Positions 1 through 6,428 of a DNA stretch of 6,678 nt are shown here, piece after piece. The notes under the pieces were generated by a model. The model saw nothing but the letters and a program-made list of their open reading frames with translations. It had not been told where the DNA came from and did not search any database. A program made the position numbers and the translations under genes. Numbering within the stretch: position 1 is the first letter of the stretch; the number at the start of each line of letters is the position of its first letter. Origin of the DNA: Chloroflexota bacterium (GTDB lineage: Bacteria; Chloroflexota; Anaerolineae; Aggregatilineales; UBA3940); the NCBI GenBank assembly GCA_011051745.1, contig DRKO01000228.1:1-6678 (forward strand), in the 5' to 3' direction.

Positions 1-534
1 ACCAGAAGCGGCACGCCGCGCTCTGTGCCGCTTTTCCAGCCGGTTGTTTACCGGGGGAACCGGGACACCGAGCCCAGAGCAGCGATTCTGGCCCGCATCG
101 GAAGAGCGCCTCACTATCCGCTGGTGGTGGCATTGCACCTCACGACCCTCGTCGGGGAGCGCGGCGAGCACACCGTCAGAGGAAGGCCCGCGGAGGCGGC
201 CCGCATCCGCCGGGAACAGGCCCGCCTGCTGCTCGACCTGTTAAAGGAACACGCTCTGGAACGTGGCGAGATCGTCTTTTTGCTCGGCGACTTCAACGCG
301 ACCGTCGAGGAGGAAACGATCCGCTCGATCATCATGGAGGAAGGTGGGTTCGCATACCTCCAACCGAGGGGGGAACCGGCCAGCACTCACCCTGAAGTCC
401 CATCACCGATCGATCATATCTTTGTCTATCCGCAAGAGCGGCTGGCGGGGTATCATTGCTTCATCGTGGAGAGCGAAGAAGCCAGACAGGCATCCGACCA
501 CCTGCCTGTCGTCGCGGAGATCACACTCCGATGA
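1..534 (+). CDS. Endonuclease/exonuclease/phosphatase (EEP) family protein, 5' end missing
   Basis: The reading frame is open from base 1, so the N-terminal part lies outside the window; 177 codons and a TGA stop are visible. A GTG at 25 is an internal in-frame codon and probably not the true start. The visible part is the C-terminal half of the DNase I-like EEP fold. It has a V-A-L-H-L-T strand (about residues 43-48), the hallmark G-D-F-N-A motif (about 96-100), a P-I-D-H-I-F segment (about 135-140) and the terminal S-D-H-L-P-V motif (about 167-172). In this family the Asp/Asn of GDFN and the Asp-His of SDH bind metal and activate water to hydrolyse phosphodiester or phosphomonoester bonds. 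The family covers nucleases, sphingomyelinases and inositol phosphatases, so the substrate cannot be assigned. The fold call is secure and the specific function is unknown. It lies 80 bp upstream of the mutase genes on the same strand, with a hairpin between, so co-transcription is uncertain. Confidence 0.88.
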   Translation, partial: TRSGTPRSVPLFQPVVYRGNRDTEPRAAILARIGRAPHYPLVVALHLTTLVGERGEHTVRGRPAEAARIRREQARLLLDLLKEHALERGEIVFLLGDFNATVEEETIRSIIMEEGGFAYLQPRGEPASTHPEVPSPIDHIFVYPQERLAGYHCFIVESEEARQASDHLPVVAEITLR

Positions 535-554
535 TGTGGCGAGCCTGCATTCCG

Positions 555-593
555 GGGTAAGCCTTTCCGGATTCCGGGCGCACAGGCTTACCC
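555..593 (+). terminator. Strong hairpin between the EEP gene and glmM (terminator or leader structure)
   Basis: Bases 555-564 (GGGTAAGCCT) and 584-593 (AGGCTTACCC) are a perfect 10-bp inverted repeat around a 19-nt loop. Inside the loop CCGG-ATT-CCGG (567-577) can form a second, nested 4-bp stem. No T-run follows, so it is not a classical intrinsic terminator. It ends only 7 nt before the AGGAG ribosome binding site of the next gene. It could stop or stabilise the upstream transcript's 3' end, or act as a 5' leader structure affecting translation of glmM. The structure is seen directly; the role is inferred. Confidence 0.5.
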
Positions 594-600
594 GACCTTC

Positions 601-605
601 AGGAG
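601..605 (+). promoter_or_regulatory. Ribosome binding site of glmM
   Basis: AGGAG lies 9 nt before the ATG at 615. It supports that start and sits immediately downstream of the 555-593 hairpin. Confidence 0.75.
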
Positions 606-614
606 ATACCATCT

Positions 615-2057
615 ATGGAAGCAATCGAGTTTGGAACGGACGGGATACGCGGACGAGTCGGAACCTGGCCCATGGACCCCATCGGGGCGATGCAGATCGG
701 GCAGGGCGTCGGAGCATATCTGCGCCACAAGACGGAAAGCCCGCGCGTCCTGATAGGGCGCGACACGCGCCTCTCCGGAGATGCGTTGATGGCTGCGCTG
801 GCCTCCGGACTCATGTCGCAGGGGGTCACGGTTGTGGATGTGGGCGTGATCACGACTGCCGGGGTGGCTTACCTGACCGGTCGTTATGGGATGGAGGCCG
901 GTATTGTTATCTCCGCCTCGCACAACCCCTGGACGGAGAACGGGATCAAGCTCATCGGCCCGGCAGGGCTGAAGCTGAGCGATGATGAGGAAGAGATCAT
1001 CGAGGGGCGCATCGCACAGGCGATCAGGGGAGAACTGGAAAGCTCCCCGTTTGGGCGGCTGGAGCAACACCCGGAGTGGCAGGAAGCATACATCCAGCAC
1101 CTGATCGAGCCGTTCGATTCCCTCGCCTTTGCCGGGTTGCGGGTCGCACTCGATTGCAGCAACGGCGCGGCCAGCCACATCGCACCGGCGTGCTTCGCGC
1201 GGCTCGGATGCAGGACGATCGTCATGCACGCCGCGCCGGATGGCGTTAACATCAATCAGGGGTGTGGGTCGGAGGTGGTGCGTGCCGGGCAGAGCGATCT
1301 GCCCCACGTGGCCCGCGCCGCCAGTGTTCAACTGGCCGTCGCGTTCGATGGTGATGCTGACCGTGCGATTCTGGTGGACGAGGCGGGCAACCTGATTGAC
1401 GGCGACCACATCCTGTACATTATTGGAACATACCTCAAGGGGAAGGGAGCACTGAGAGGGAACGCGGTCGTCACCACGCAGATGGCAAACAGCGGGCTTG
1501 ATCGGGCGCTCGCCAGGCACGGGATCAACACCGTGCGAACCAGGGTCGGCGACCGCTACGTGATGCAGGAGATGCTTGAGAAGGGGTATATTCTGGGTGG
1601 CGAGCAATCCGGGCACATCGTCATTTATGACGAAACCCACACCACCGGTGACGGCATTTATACGGCCCTCTTCCTTGCGAGCGTGCTTGTCGAGAACGGG
1701 CCGACGACCCTCCAGGAACTGGCCGCCCCCGTGACCAAGCTGCCGCAGGTGATCGCCTCGGCGCGAGTGGAGAGCAAGCCGCCGCTGGACACACTCGAGA
1801 GCTTCCTCCGCGAGCGGGACACAGTCCTGCGGGAACTGGGAGACGAGGCGACCGTCAACGTGCGCTACTCCGGGACGGAGCCGCTGGTTCGCGTGATGGT
1901 CGAGGGAACAACCGCCCAATCGCTGGAGGACGTTGCCCGGCAGGCCGTTCGCCTCTGCCGCGCCGTCCAGAAGGCTGTCGGCGGCGGAGATGAGGATATT
2001 GATATCAAAGACTGCACAACCGGCGCGTCGCTCGATCTTCCGACGACCGGCATTTAG
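615..2057 (+). CDS. glmM: Phosphoglucosamine mutase (GlmM-type alpha-D-phosphohexomutase)
   Basis: A cytoplasmic enzyme predicted to interconvert glucosamine 6-phosphate and glucosamine 1-phosphate, the step before UDP-GlcNAc synthesis for peptidoglycan. The signature sites of the family appear in order: F-G-T-D-G-I-R-G near the N-terminus (about 7-14); the phosphoserine loop S-A-S-H-N-P with catalytic Ser102, the same number as in E. coli GlmM; the Mg-binding loop D-G-D-A-D-R at 245-250; the sugar-binding loop G-G-E-Q-S-G-H at 328-334; and the phosphate-binding loop R-Y-S-G-T-E-P at 417-423. GEQSGH, rather than the GEMSGH usual in phosphomannomutases, favours GlmM, but a related hexose phosphomutase is not excluded. 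It has 480 residues against about 445-450 for typical GlmM. Part of the excess is a Gly/Asp/Thr-rich tail (about 456-480) after the last domain. AGGAG 9 nt upstream supports the ATG. The next mutase gene starts 26 bp downstream, suggesting an operon. GlmS and GlmU genes are not in the window. Confidence 0.85.
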   Translation: MEAIEFGTDGIRGRVGTWPMDPIGAMQIGQGVGAYLRHKTESPRVLIGRDTRLSGDALMAALASGLMSQGVTVVDVGVITTAGVAYLTGRYGMEAGIVISASHNPWTENGIKLIGPAGLKLSDDEEEIIEGRIAQAIRGELESSPFGRLEQHPEWQEAYIQHLIEPFDSLAFAGLRVALDCSNGAASHIAPACFARLGCRTIVMHAAPDGVNINQGCGSEVVRAGQSDLPHVARAASVQLAVAFDGDADRAILVDEAGNLIDGDHILYIIGTYLKGKGALRGNAVVTTQMANSGLDRALARHGINTVRTRVGDRYVMQEMLEKGYILGGEQSGHIVIYDETHTTGDGIYTALFLASVLVENGPTTLQELAAPVTKLPQVIASARVESKPPLDTLESFLRERDTVLRELGDEATVNVRYSGTEPLVRVMVEGTTAQSLEDVARQAVRLCRAVQKAVGGGDEDIDIKDCTTGASLDLPTTGI

Positions 2058-2069
2058 ACAGGCACACAT

Positions 2070-2073
2070 GGAG
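2070..2073 (+). promoter_or_regulatory. Ribosome binding site of the large mutase gene
   Basis: GGAG lies 10 nt before the ATG at 2084. It overlaps an out-of-frame ATG-GAG-TGA (2068-2076), a two-codon start-stop that is probably fortuitous. No other convincing start is seen in the 26-bp gap after glmM. Confidence 0.55.
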
Positions 2074-2083
2074 TGAATCCCCA

Positions 2084-4648
2084 ATGAGCACACCGAGAAT
2101 AACTCTTGACAAAACCACCCCCTGGATATGGCCTCTTGAGCGGATCGAGGGCTGGGTGGGAGAGCTCGCGCGGAAGCCGGAGGAAGTCGCCATCGGCTTC
2201 TGCTCCCTGAAACGCTGGCTGACCGAGCATGTGGATGATCCGGAGGTCCGCGCCCGCAGCTTCCCGCTCACGCACCGCTTTCTGGACGAGGTCGAGGCCT
2301 GGCTGACGGATGGCAATCCCACGGAAGACGATCTACGTCTCCTGTTCGGGGTGTTGATGACGTTGATCGGAGAAGCGGGCCCCTACCGCTATGAGACCAA
2401 GAAAGACCCCTCCGGGGAACTCGACCGGACCATTCGGAACCCGATGGAAGCGATCCGGGTGCGAACCGTCGAGGTCAGCAAGGCGCTCTTTGCCCGGCCA
2501 GAGTTCGACCTGATCCGCGAGAGTATCAATGCAGAGATCGTCCCCCTGCTCGACTCGGCGGTGGAAACGTTCGGGGATGAGCATGACCGCTTTATGCCGT
2601 TCCGGATCATCCAGATCGGGAAGATCGCCGAGCGCCTGCTTGATCTGGCCGACTGGCTGGAGGTTGAAAAGACGGGAAGCGGGGAAGAGGCTCAACTGAT
2701 AGAACTACTCAAAGGGTTCTATGAGTTGAAGTACCCGCGCTTCGGGACTTCGGGGCTGCGGGGTCGCTGGAACGTGGACTTCACGGAGATCAAGGCCCGC
2801 CGCACCGTGCAGGCGATCTGTGAATATCTCTCCGACACAGACATCCCGGACTTCGTCATCCCCAGAGCACACCCCCTGACAGGCAAATGGATCATCGTCG
2901 GGTACGATGGTCGGCGGAACTCGCCGCAGGTCGCCCGCTGGATCGCCGAGATCGCGCTACACAACGGGTTCAAGGTTTACATGGCGAGCCGCCCGACGCC
3001 GACCCCTGTCATCGCCTACTTTGCGACGGAGTACATCGGCAAGGAAAACATCGCCGGTATCCTCAACTGCACGGCCAGCCATAACCCTTCGGACTGGCAG
3101 GGCATCAAGTTTAACCCCAAGGAAGGCTATCCGGCCCCCACTCATCTGACGAACATCATCGCGGAACGCATCAACGAGATGCAACTCCTGAACGTGGATG
3201 TCCCCGGTGCGGACATCGAGGAGGCCGAGGCGGAAGGCCACTTTAAGTACTATGATCCCATCGTCCGGTACTGGCACTGGATCAAAGACAACGGGAAGGA
3301 CAACCGGCGGATCACGCTCGACCTGGACCGGATCAGGGAATATTTCGGCGATAAGCTGGTTCTGATTGACGAGATGCACGGGGCCGGACGGCGGTACATG
3401 CAGCAGGTTCTTGGTGAACTGGGCATCCGTCATAAGACCCTGCACGCCGAACGCGACATAGACCTGGGCGATCTGGACTACGCCAACCCGGAGATGCCCT
3501 ACATCCAGCCGCTGGCGGACGCTGTCAGGGAAGAAGGGGCGGCACTGGGGCTGGGGATGGACACCGACGCCGACCGCTTCGGCGTGGTTGATGAGGGCGG
3601 ACATTACTTCCGACCGAATCAGATTCTGGCGATGTTGGCCCAGTATCTCGGCTATGAGCGTAAACTTGAGGGGCGCATCGTGATCACACAGACAGGGCTG
3701 CCCCTGATTGACAGGCTGGCCGAACGCTTCCCTGGCCTTGAGGGCTATCGGCCTGAAGGCAACGTCATTCCTCCCTACGTGGATCATCGGTTTTATAAGC
3801 GCCGGACAGGACGCCGGGAAGATCAACAGTGGAAGAACGTCTTCGTTGTGCCGGTCGGGATTAAGTACATCGTCGAAATCCCGCGCATGGACAACTCCTA
3901 CCGGCTGCTGGACGAGGAGAAGCTGGGCGAGCACTGGATGGACAACCTCCTGCTGGGCGGGGAGGAAAGCTCCGGGCTGACGACGCGCGGGCATGTTCCA
4001 GATAAGGATGGGATATGGGCCAATCTCCTGATCATGGACATGATCGCCTACTACGGGAAGCCGTTGCGGGAGATATGGCGGGACCTGGTATCCCTGCCGG
4101 AAGCGTGGGAGTCCTTCGGCGGGCGGGTGGACGTGGACGCCAGCGACCGGCCTAAAGAGCGCCTGATTAGCTACTACCTCGACCTGTTCAAGGGTGTTCA
4201 GCCGGGTGAGATCAAGATGGGCGGCTACCCCGTGCTCTATGCCGGTGGAACGCGCTATGATCTGGTCGAAATCTTCCTGGGGGATGAGGAAGGCCAGATG
4301 CGGAACTTCCTGCGTATCCGGGCTTCTGGAACGGAGCCGATCAACCGCGTTTATACCGAAACCGCCGATCCGGAGCTGTGGAAAGAGTTGCTGGAGATCG
4401 TGCTTGCCAAGCTGGATGAATTCACCATAGAGGAGATCGAGGAGGCCTATCGCATCCAGCGGCTGGCGGACATCCTCGCGGCCACGCGGCCCGGCAACTG
4501 GGACACCGTTCTGCAGGCGGTGAAGAAGAAGCTGGCCGCCGAGGGGTGGACGAGCGAGGCGTTAAAAGAGACTCTGAAGATCAAGTACGGGTATGTTGAG
4601 AACCGGAATCGGCGCGTCATCGAGCAATGGCTGGCGCTCCTCGCCTGA
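2084..4648 (+). CDS. Large phosphoglucomutase/phosphomannomutase-family protein with N- and C-terminal extensions
   Basis: An 854-residue cytoplasmic protein whose core is an alpha-D-phosphohexomutase, predicted to interconvert hexose 6-phosphate and hexose 1-phosphate (probably glucose or mannose). Core sites in order: F-G-T-S-G-L-R-G from Phe220; phosphoserine loop T-A-S-H-N-P at 330-335 with Ser332, followed by G-I-K-F-N-P; metal loop D-T-D-A-D-R at 493-498; sugar loop G-G-E-E-S-S-G at 625-631; phosphate loop R-A-S-G-T-E-P at 746-752. All catalytic motifs are intact, with Thr replacing the usual Gly in DGDADR. GGEESSG resembles the glucose-type GEESGG loop more than GEMSGH (mannose type) or GEQSGH (GlmM), so phosphoglucomutase is the best guess. 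Typical members have 450-600 residues. Here about 215 residues precede the core and look mostly helical, rich in Leu, Glu, Arg and Trp, with no family I recognise. About 65 helical residues follow domain 4. The frame is uninterrupted, so this is one long protein, not two genes. It probably shares a transcript with glmM. Confidence 0.85.
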   Translation: MSTPRITLDKTTPWIWPLERIEGWVGELARKPEEVAIGFCSLKRWLTEHVDDPEVRARSFPLTHRFLDEVEAWLTDGNPTEDDLRLLFGVLMTLIGEAGPYRYETKKDPSGELDRTIRNPMEAIRVRTVEVSKALFARPEFDLIRESINAEIVPLLDSAVETFGDEHDRFMPFRIIQIGKIAERLLDLADWLEVEKTGSGEEAQLIELLKGFYELKYPRFGTSGLRGRWNVDFTEIKARRTVQAICEYLSDTDIPDFVIPRAHPLTGKWIIVGYDGRRNSPQVARWIAEIALHNGFKVYMASRPTPTPVIAYFATEYIGKENIAGILNCTASHNPSDWQGIKFNPKEGYPAPTHLTNIIAERINEMQLLNVDVPGADIEEAEAEGHFKYYDPIVRYWHWIKDNGKDNRRITLDLDRIREYFGDKLVLIDEMHGAGRRYMQQVLGELGIRHKTLHAERDIDLGDLDYANPEMPYIQPLADAVREEGAALGLGMDTDADRFGVVDEGGHYFRPNQILAMLAQYLGYERKLEGRIVITQTGLPLIDRLAERFPGLEGYRPEGNVIPPYVDHRFYKRRTGRREDQQWKNVFVVPVGIKYIVEIPRMDNSYRLLDEEKLGEHWMDNLLLGGEESSGLTTRGHVPDKDGIWANLLIMDMIAYYGKPLREIWRDLVSLPEAWESFGGRVDVDASDRPKERLISYYLDLFKGVQPGEIKMGGYPVLYAGGTRYDLVEIFLGDEEGQMRNFLRIRASGTEPINRVYTETADPELWKELLEIVLAKLDEFTIEEIEEAYRIQRLADILAATRPGNWDTVLQAVKKKLAAEGWTSEALKETLKIKYGYVENRNRRVIEQWLALLA

Positions 4649-4684
4649 CGCTGCGGTAGCCGGAACAAGGAACCCGATCTGTGC

Positions 4685-4716
4685 CGACGGCCTGCCTGAG
4701 ACCGGGCAGGCCGTCG
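4685..4716 (+). terminator. 12-bp GC-rich hairpin after the mutase genes, probable terminator
   Basis: CGACGGCCTGCC (4685-4696) and GGCAGGCCGTCG (4705-4716) are perfect inverted repeats with an 8-nt loop. It begins 37 nt after the TGA of the large mutase. The nearest T-rich stretch (GTTTCTT, 4731-4737) is about 15 nt further on, so it is a poor match to a classical intrinsic terminator. Its position at the end of an operon and its stem stability still make a transcript-end role the most likely one. Confidence 0.6.
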
Positions 4717-4795
4717 CCTGTGGCGGGATGGTTTCTTAACAACTTCTACACAATCGGGCGCTATGATTCGGGTGGAAGGTATGACTGCCACAGGC
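4716..4795 (+). repeat. Widely spaced 9-bp inverted repeat in the leader of the AhpD-like gene
   Basis: GCCTGTGGC (4716-4724) and GCCACAGGC (4787-4795) are perfectly complementary and separated by 62 nt. The left arm touches the last base of the 4685-4716 hairpin, so the two stems can stack and would compete at one base pair. The right arm ends 13 nt before the ribosome binding site at 4809-4817. It may be a leader RNA fold or an operator, or chance in GC-rich DNA. Confidence 0.35.
4736..4767 (+). promoter_or_regulatory. Weak candidate promoter for the AhpD-like gene
   Basis: TATGAT (4762-4767) is a good -10 match in the least GC-rich part of the gap. The nearest -35-like hexamer, TTAACA (4736-4741), is 20 nt away, longer than the ideal 17. 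The gap after a probable terminator makes a promoter here reasonable, but the sequence support is weak. Confidence 0.22.
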
Positions 4796-4808
4796 AGGAA
4801 CGACGATC

Positions 4809-4817
4809 GGGAGGTGA
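4809..4817 (+). promoter_or_regulatory. Strong ribosome binding site of the AhpD-like gene
   Basis: GGGAGGTGA closely matches the anti-Shine-Dalgarno complement. Its GGAGG core ends 12 nt before the ATG at 4827, which decides that start. Confidence 0.7.
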
Positions 4818-4826
4818 AGGTCAGAA

Positions 4827-5456
4827 ATGGCAAAAACGGGAGCAACACCTTTTAACAGGCGCATCTTTACATGGGCCACTTTCCGGGAGAGCCTGCAGGA
4901 TGTGCTCGATCACCTTGATGATCTGCGGGCGGCTGCCCGGAGCGGGCGGGTGAGCAAAGCCTTTGCGGAAAAGATCATGCTGGCGGTGACGCAGGTTAAC
5001 GGCTGCCGTTACTGCAACTATGGGCATACACGGGCGGCGCTCAAAGTTGGGGTGGCGAAAGAAGAACTCCGCCATCTGGTCCAGGGGCAGTTTGACAGGC
5101 TGCCGGAGGATGAGATCATCGCCATTCTGTTTGCGCAACACTACGCGGAGCAGGGCGGAAAACCGGATGAGGAAGCGTGGCAACGACTGGTCGAGACTTA
5201 CGGGCCGGAGACAGCCCGCGACATTATGGCCTACATCCGGATGATCATGTTCGGGAACCTGCTGGGGAACACCTTCGATGCCTTTTTGAGCCGGTTAGCG
5301 GGGCGGCCAGCCGAAGGAAGCAGCCTATTTGATGAGGTCGCCGTGCTGACGATGACGGTCCTCCTGATTCCGCTTTACATGGTGAAACATGTGCTCCGCC
5401 GGGTCTTCAGGCCGCAGGAGCAAAGCTCACCGCCAGCCCTCAAACAGGCGGGGTAA
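4827..5456 (+). CDS. AhpD-like / carboxymuconolactone decarboxylase family protein with a hydrophobic C-terminal segment
   Basis: A 209-residue helical protein. Around residues 48-67 it carries Glu48, then Cys60-Arg-Tyr-Cys63, then His67. This is the E-x11-C-x-x-C-x-x-x-H arrangement of the AhpD peroxidase active site (Glu118/Cys130/Cys133/His137 in M. tuberculosis AhpD); the family's His132 position is Tyr62 here. Proteins with this motif carry out thiol-disulfide or peroxide-reducing chemistry. True carboxymuconolactone decarboxylases lack the CxxC pair, so a redox role is preferred. The partner reductant is unknown, and no AhpC or lipoyl protein is nearby. After the core, residues about 171-187 form a 17-residue hydrophobic stretch (V-A-V-L-T-M-T-V-L-L-I-P-L-Y-M-V), followed by K-H-V-L-R-R and a polar Pro/Gln tail. 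This looks like a single membrane anchor or an amphipathic helix, with positive residues on the C-terminal side. No signal peptide is seen. A strong ribosome binding site supports the start. Confidence 0.82.
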   Translation: MAKTGATPFNRRIFTWATFRESLQDVLDHLDDLRAAARSGRVSKAFAEKIMLAVTQVNGCRYCNYGHTRAALKVGVAKEELRHLVQGQFDRLPEDEIIAILFAQHYAEQGGKPDEEAWQRLVETYGPETARDIMAYIRMIMFGNLLGNTFDAFLSRLAGRPAEGSSLFDEVAVLTMTVLLIPLYMVKHVLRRVFRPQEQSSPPALKQAG

Positions 5457-5548
5457 GCGTCCGTAACGGGAAGGGAGTGGTGACTCTAGCTCGCCCGGAG
5501 TCGCCGGGGGCATCCTTCCGCAATCAGATATTCCCCATCTGTCCCCCG
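5457..5548. other. Convergent intergenic region with imperfect hairpin
   Basis: This gap separates the 3' ends of two converging genes. GGTGACTC (5479-5486) and GAGTCGCC (5498-5505) can pair over 8 positions with one G-T wobble and an 11-nt loop. No T-run flanks it on either strand, so it is only a weak bidirectional terminator candidate. Nothing else is recognisable. Confidence 0.35.
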
Positions 5549-6403
5549 TCAAGCCTGCACCGCAAGTCCATCATAAGCCACCTCATAGCCATGTCGCGCG
5601 GCGAAGTCCACCAGTTCCGGATGGGCGGGGTTGCCTTCGTGGGCTATGTGAGTTGCGAAAACGCGGGCTCTCTCGGTCAAAAGCCCCTCCTCGCGCATGC
5701 GCTCCACGTGTCCGGCGACCTGATGGGCGCTCAGATGATCACTGCCCGGCTCCTCAGGGCCGTAGGTATGATCGAGAACCACTATGTCAAATCGCATCCT
5801 GCGCCGGTGAAAAGCCTGCCATATCTCCTCCGGCAGGGTCGCCGTGTCCGTACCGTAGAAGATACTCCGCCCGTCCGCCTCGATAGCATACAGCAGCGGT
5901 TCAACCGAGGGATCATGGTTTGCCGGAAAGGTTGTGACCCGATAAGGGCCGATGGAGAAGGACTGAAACGCCTCGATCCGATGAATTTCCAGATTCAGCC
6001 GCTCGCCAACCTCAGGATCGAGGAGACTGTCGGAGGAAAGGTCTCTCTCGAAAGTACGCGCGGCCCGGTGCACGGTAGCAGGTGAGGCATAAAAGTGCAG
6101 GCGGGGTGCACCGATCACGCCATACCCCGGGCTGCGGGAGAGAAAGTGGGAGGGGTCCAGATGGTCCGCATGGGCGTGCGTTTGCAGGCAATAATGCACG
6201 CTGGATAAAGGGCAACCGTGCATAAAGGCTGCGGTCATGATATCGGGGCCGAGGTCGAGCAGGAGATCGTCATCGATCAGCGCAGCCGATCGCTTCCGCA
6301 GGCTCGGGCCGCCGAGCACCCGCGCCCGTTCGCAGTTCTCGCACCGGCAGAAGGCCTCAGGATAGGCATTGGCGGCGGCGGTTCCCAGAAAAGTAAGGAT
6401 CAT
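5549..6403 (-). CDS. PhnP-like metallo-beta-lactamase-fold hydrolase
   Basis: A 284-residue metallo-beta-lactamase-fold enzyme. Starting from the ATG at 6403, the N-terminus reads M-I-L-T-F-L-G-T-A-A, the typical first strand of the fold. Next comes Cys19-x-Cys21-x-x-Cys24, matching the structural zinc cluster of PhnP (phosphoribosyl 1,2-cyclic phosphate phosphodiesterase). The two-metal site is complete: T-H-A-H-A-D-H at 75-81, His163 in A-N-H-D-P, Asp186 in G-T-D-T, and His252. His255 lies three residues on, as the fourth structural-zinc ligand does in PhnP. The C-terminus ends in A-Y-D-G, common in this branch. A phosphodiesterase acting on a cyclic or diester phosphate is likely, but no phosphonate (phn) genes are visible, so the substrate is open. 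The frame is open to 6478, but residues before the T-F-L-G-T strand have no family character and would overlap the upstream gene. A GTG at 6409, 6 nt after GGGGGA, is a possible alternative start two codons earlier. Confidence 0.85.
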   Translation of the reverse strand: MILTFLGTAAANAYPEAFCRCENCERARVLGGPSLRKRSAALIDDDLLLDLGPDIMTAAFMHGCPLSSVHYCLQTHAHADHLDPSHFLSRSPGYGVIGAPRLHFYASPATVHRAARTFERDLSSDSLLDPEVGERLNLEIHRIEAFQSFSIGPYRVTTFPANHDPSVEPLLYAIEADGRSIFYGTDTATLPEEIWQAFHRRRMRFDIVVLDHTYGPEEPGSDHLSAHQVAGHVERMREEGLLTERARVFATHIAHEGNPAHPELVDFAARHGYEVAYDGLAVQA

Positions 6404-6415
6404 TTCCACAACGAG

Positions 6416-6428
6416 TCCCCCAGGGGGA
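6416..6428 (-). promoter_or_regulatory. Purine-rich ribosome binding site within a 13-bp palindrome
   Basis: On the plus strand TCCCCCAGGGGGA is a perfect palindrome around one central base. Its minus-strand GGGGGA half lies 12 nt before the ATG at 6403, or 6 nt before the alternative GTG at 6409, and probably serves as the ribosome binding site. It fills the short gap directly after the TGA (6431-6429) of the upstream gene. Confidence 0.4.

Noticed and set aside
535..614. glmS ribozyme or known riboswitch upstream of glmM
   Set aside because: The gap is only 80 nt and contains one simple hairpin. It is too short for the glmS ribozyme, and I recognise no conserved riboswitch core.
263..985. 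240-codon plus-strand frame bridging the EEP gene and the start of glmM
   Set aside because: It overlaps both well-supported genes in another frame and has a low-complexity Arg/Ser-rich composition typical of an off-frame translation.
588..2093. 501-codon open frame on the minus strand covering all of glmM
   Set aside because: It mirrors a gene with clear family motifs on the plus strand. The translation is rich in His, Arg, Pro and Gly with no recognisable motif, as expected for an antisense shadow of GC-rich coding DNA.
2084..2730. Possibility that the N-terminal 215 residues of the large mutase are a separate gene
   Set aside because: The frame continues without a stop into the mutase core, and I see no ribosome binding site or start that would separate them near 2720-2740.
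2957..3994. 345-codon minus-strand open frame inside the large mutase gene
   Set aside because: Antisense shadow: the plus-strand frame has all the mutase motifs in order, and this one has no family character.
5477..6085. 202-codon plus-strand open frame opposite the PhnP-like gene
   Set aside because: The minus-strand frame has the H-x-H-x-D-H and Cys-cluster motifs. The plus-strand translation has none and is not preceded by a convincing ribosome binding site.
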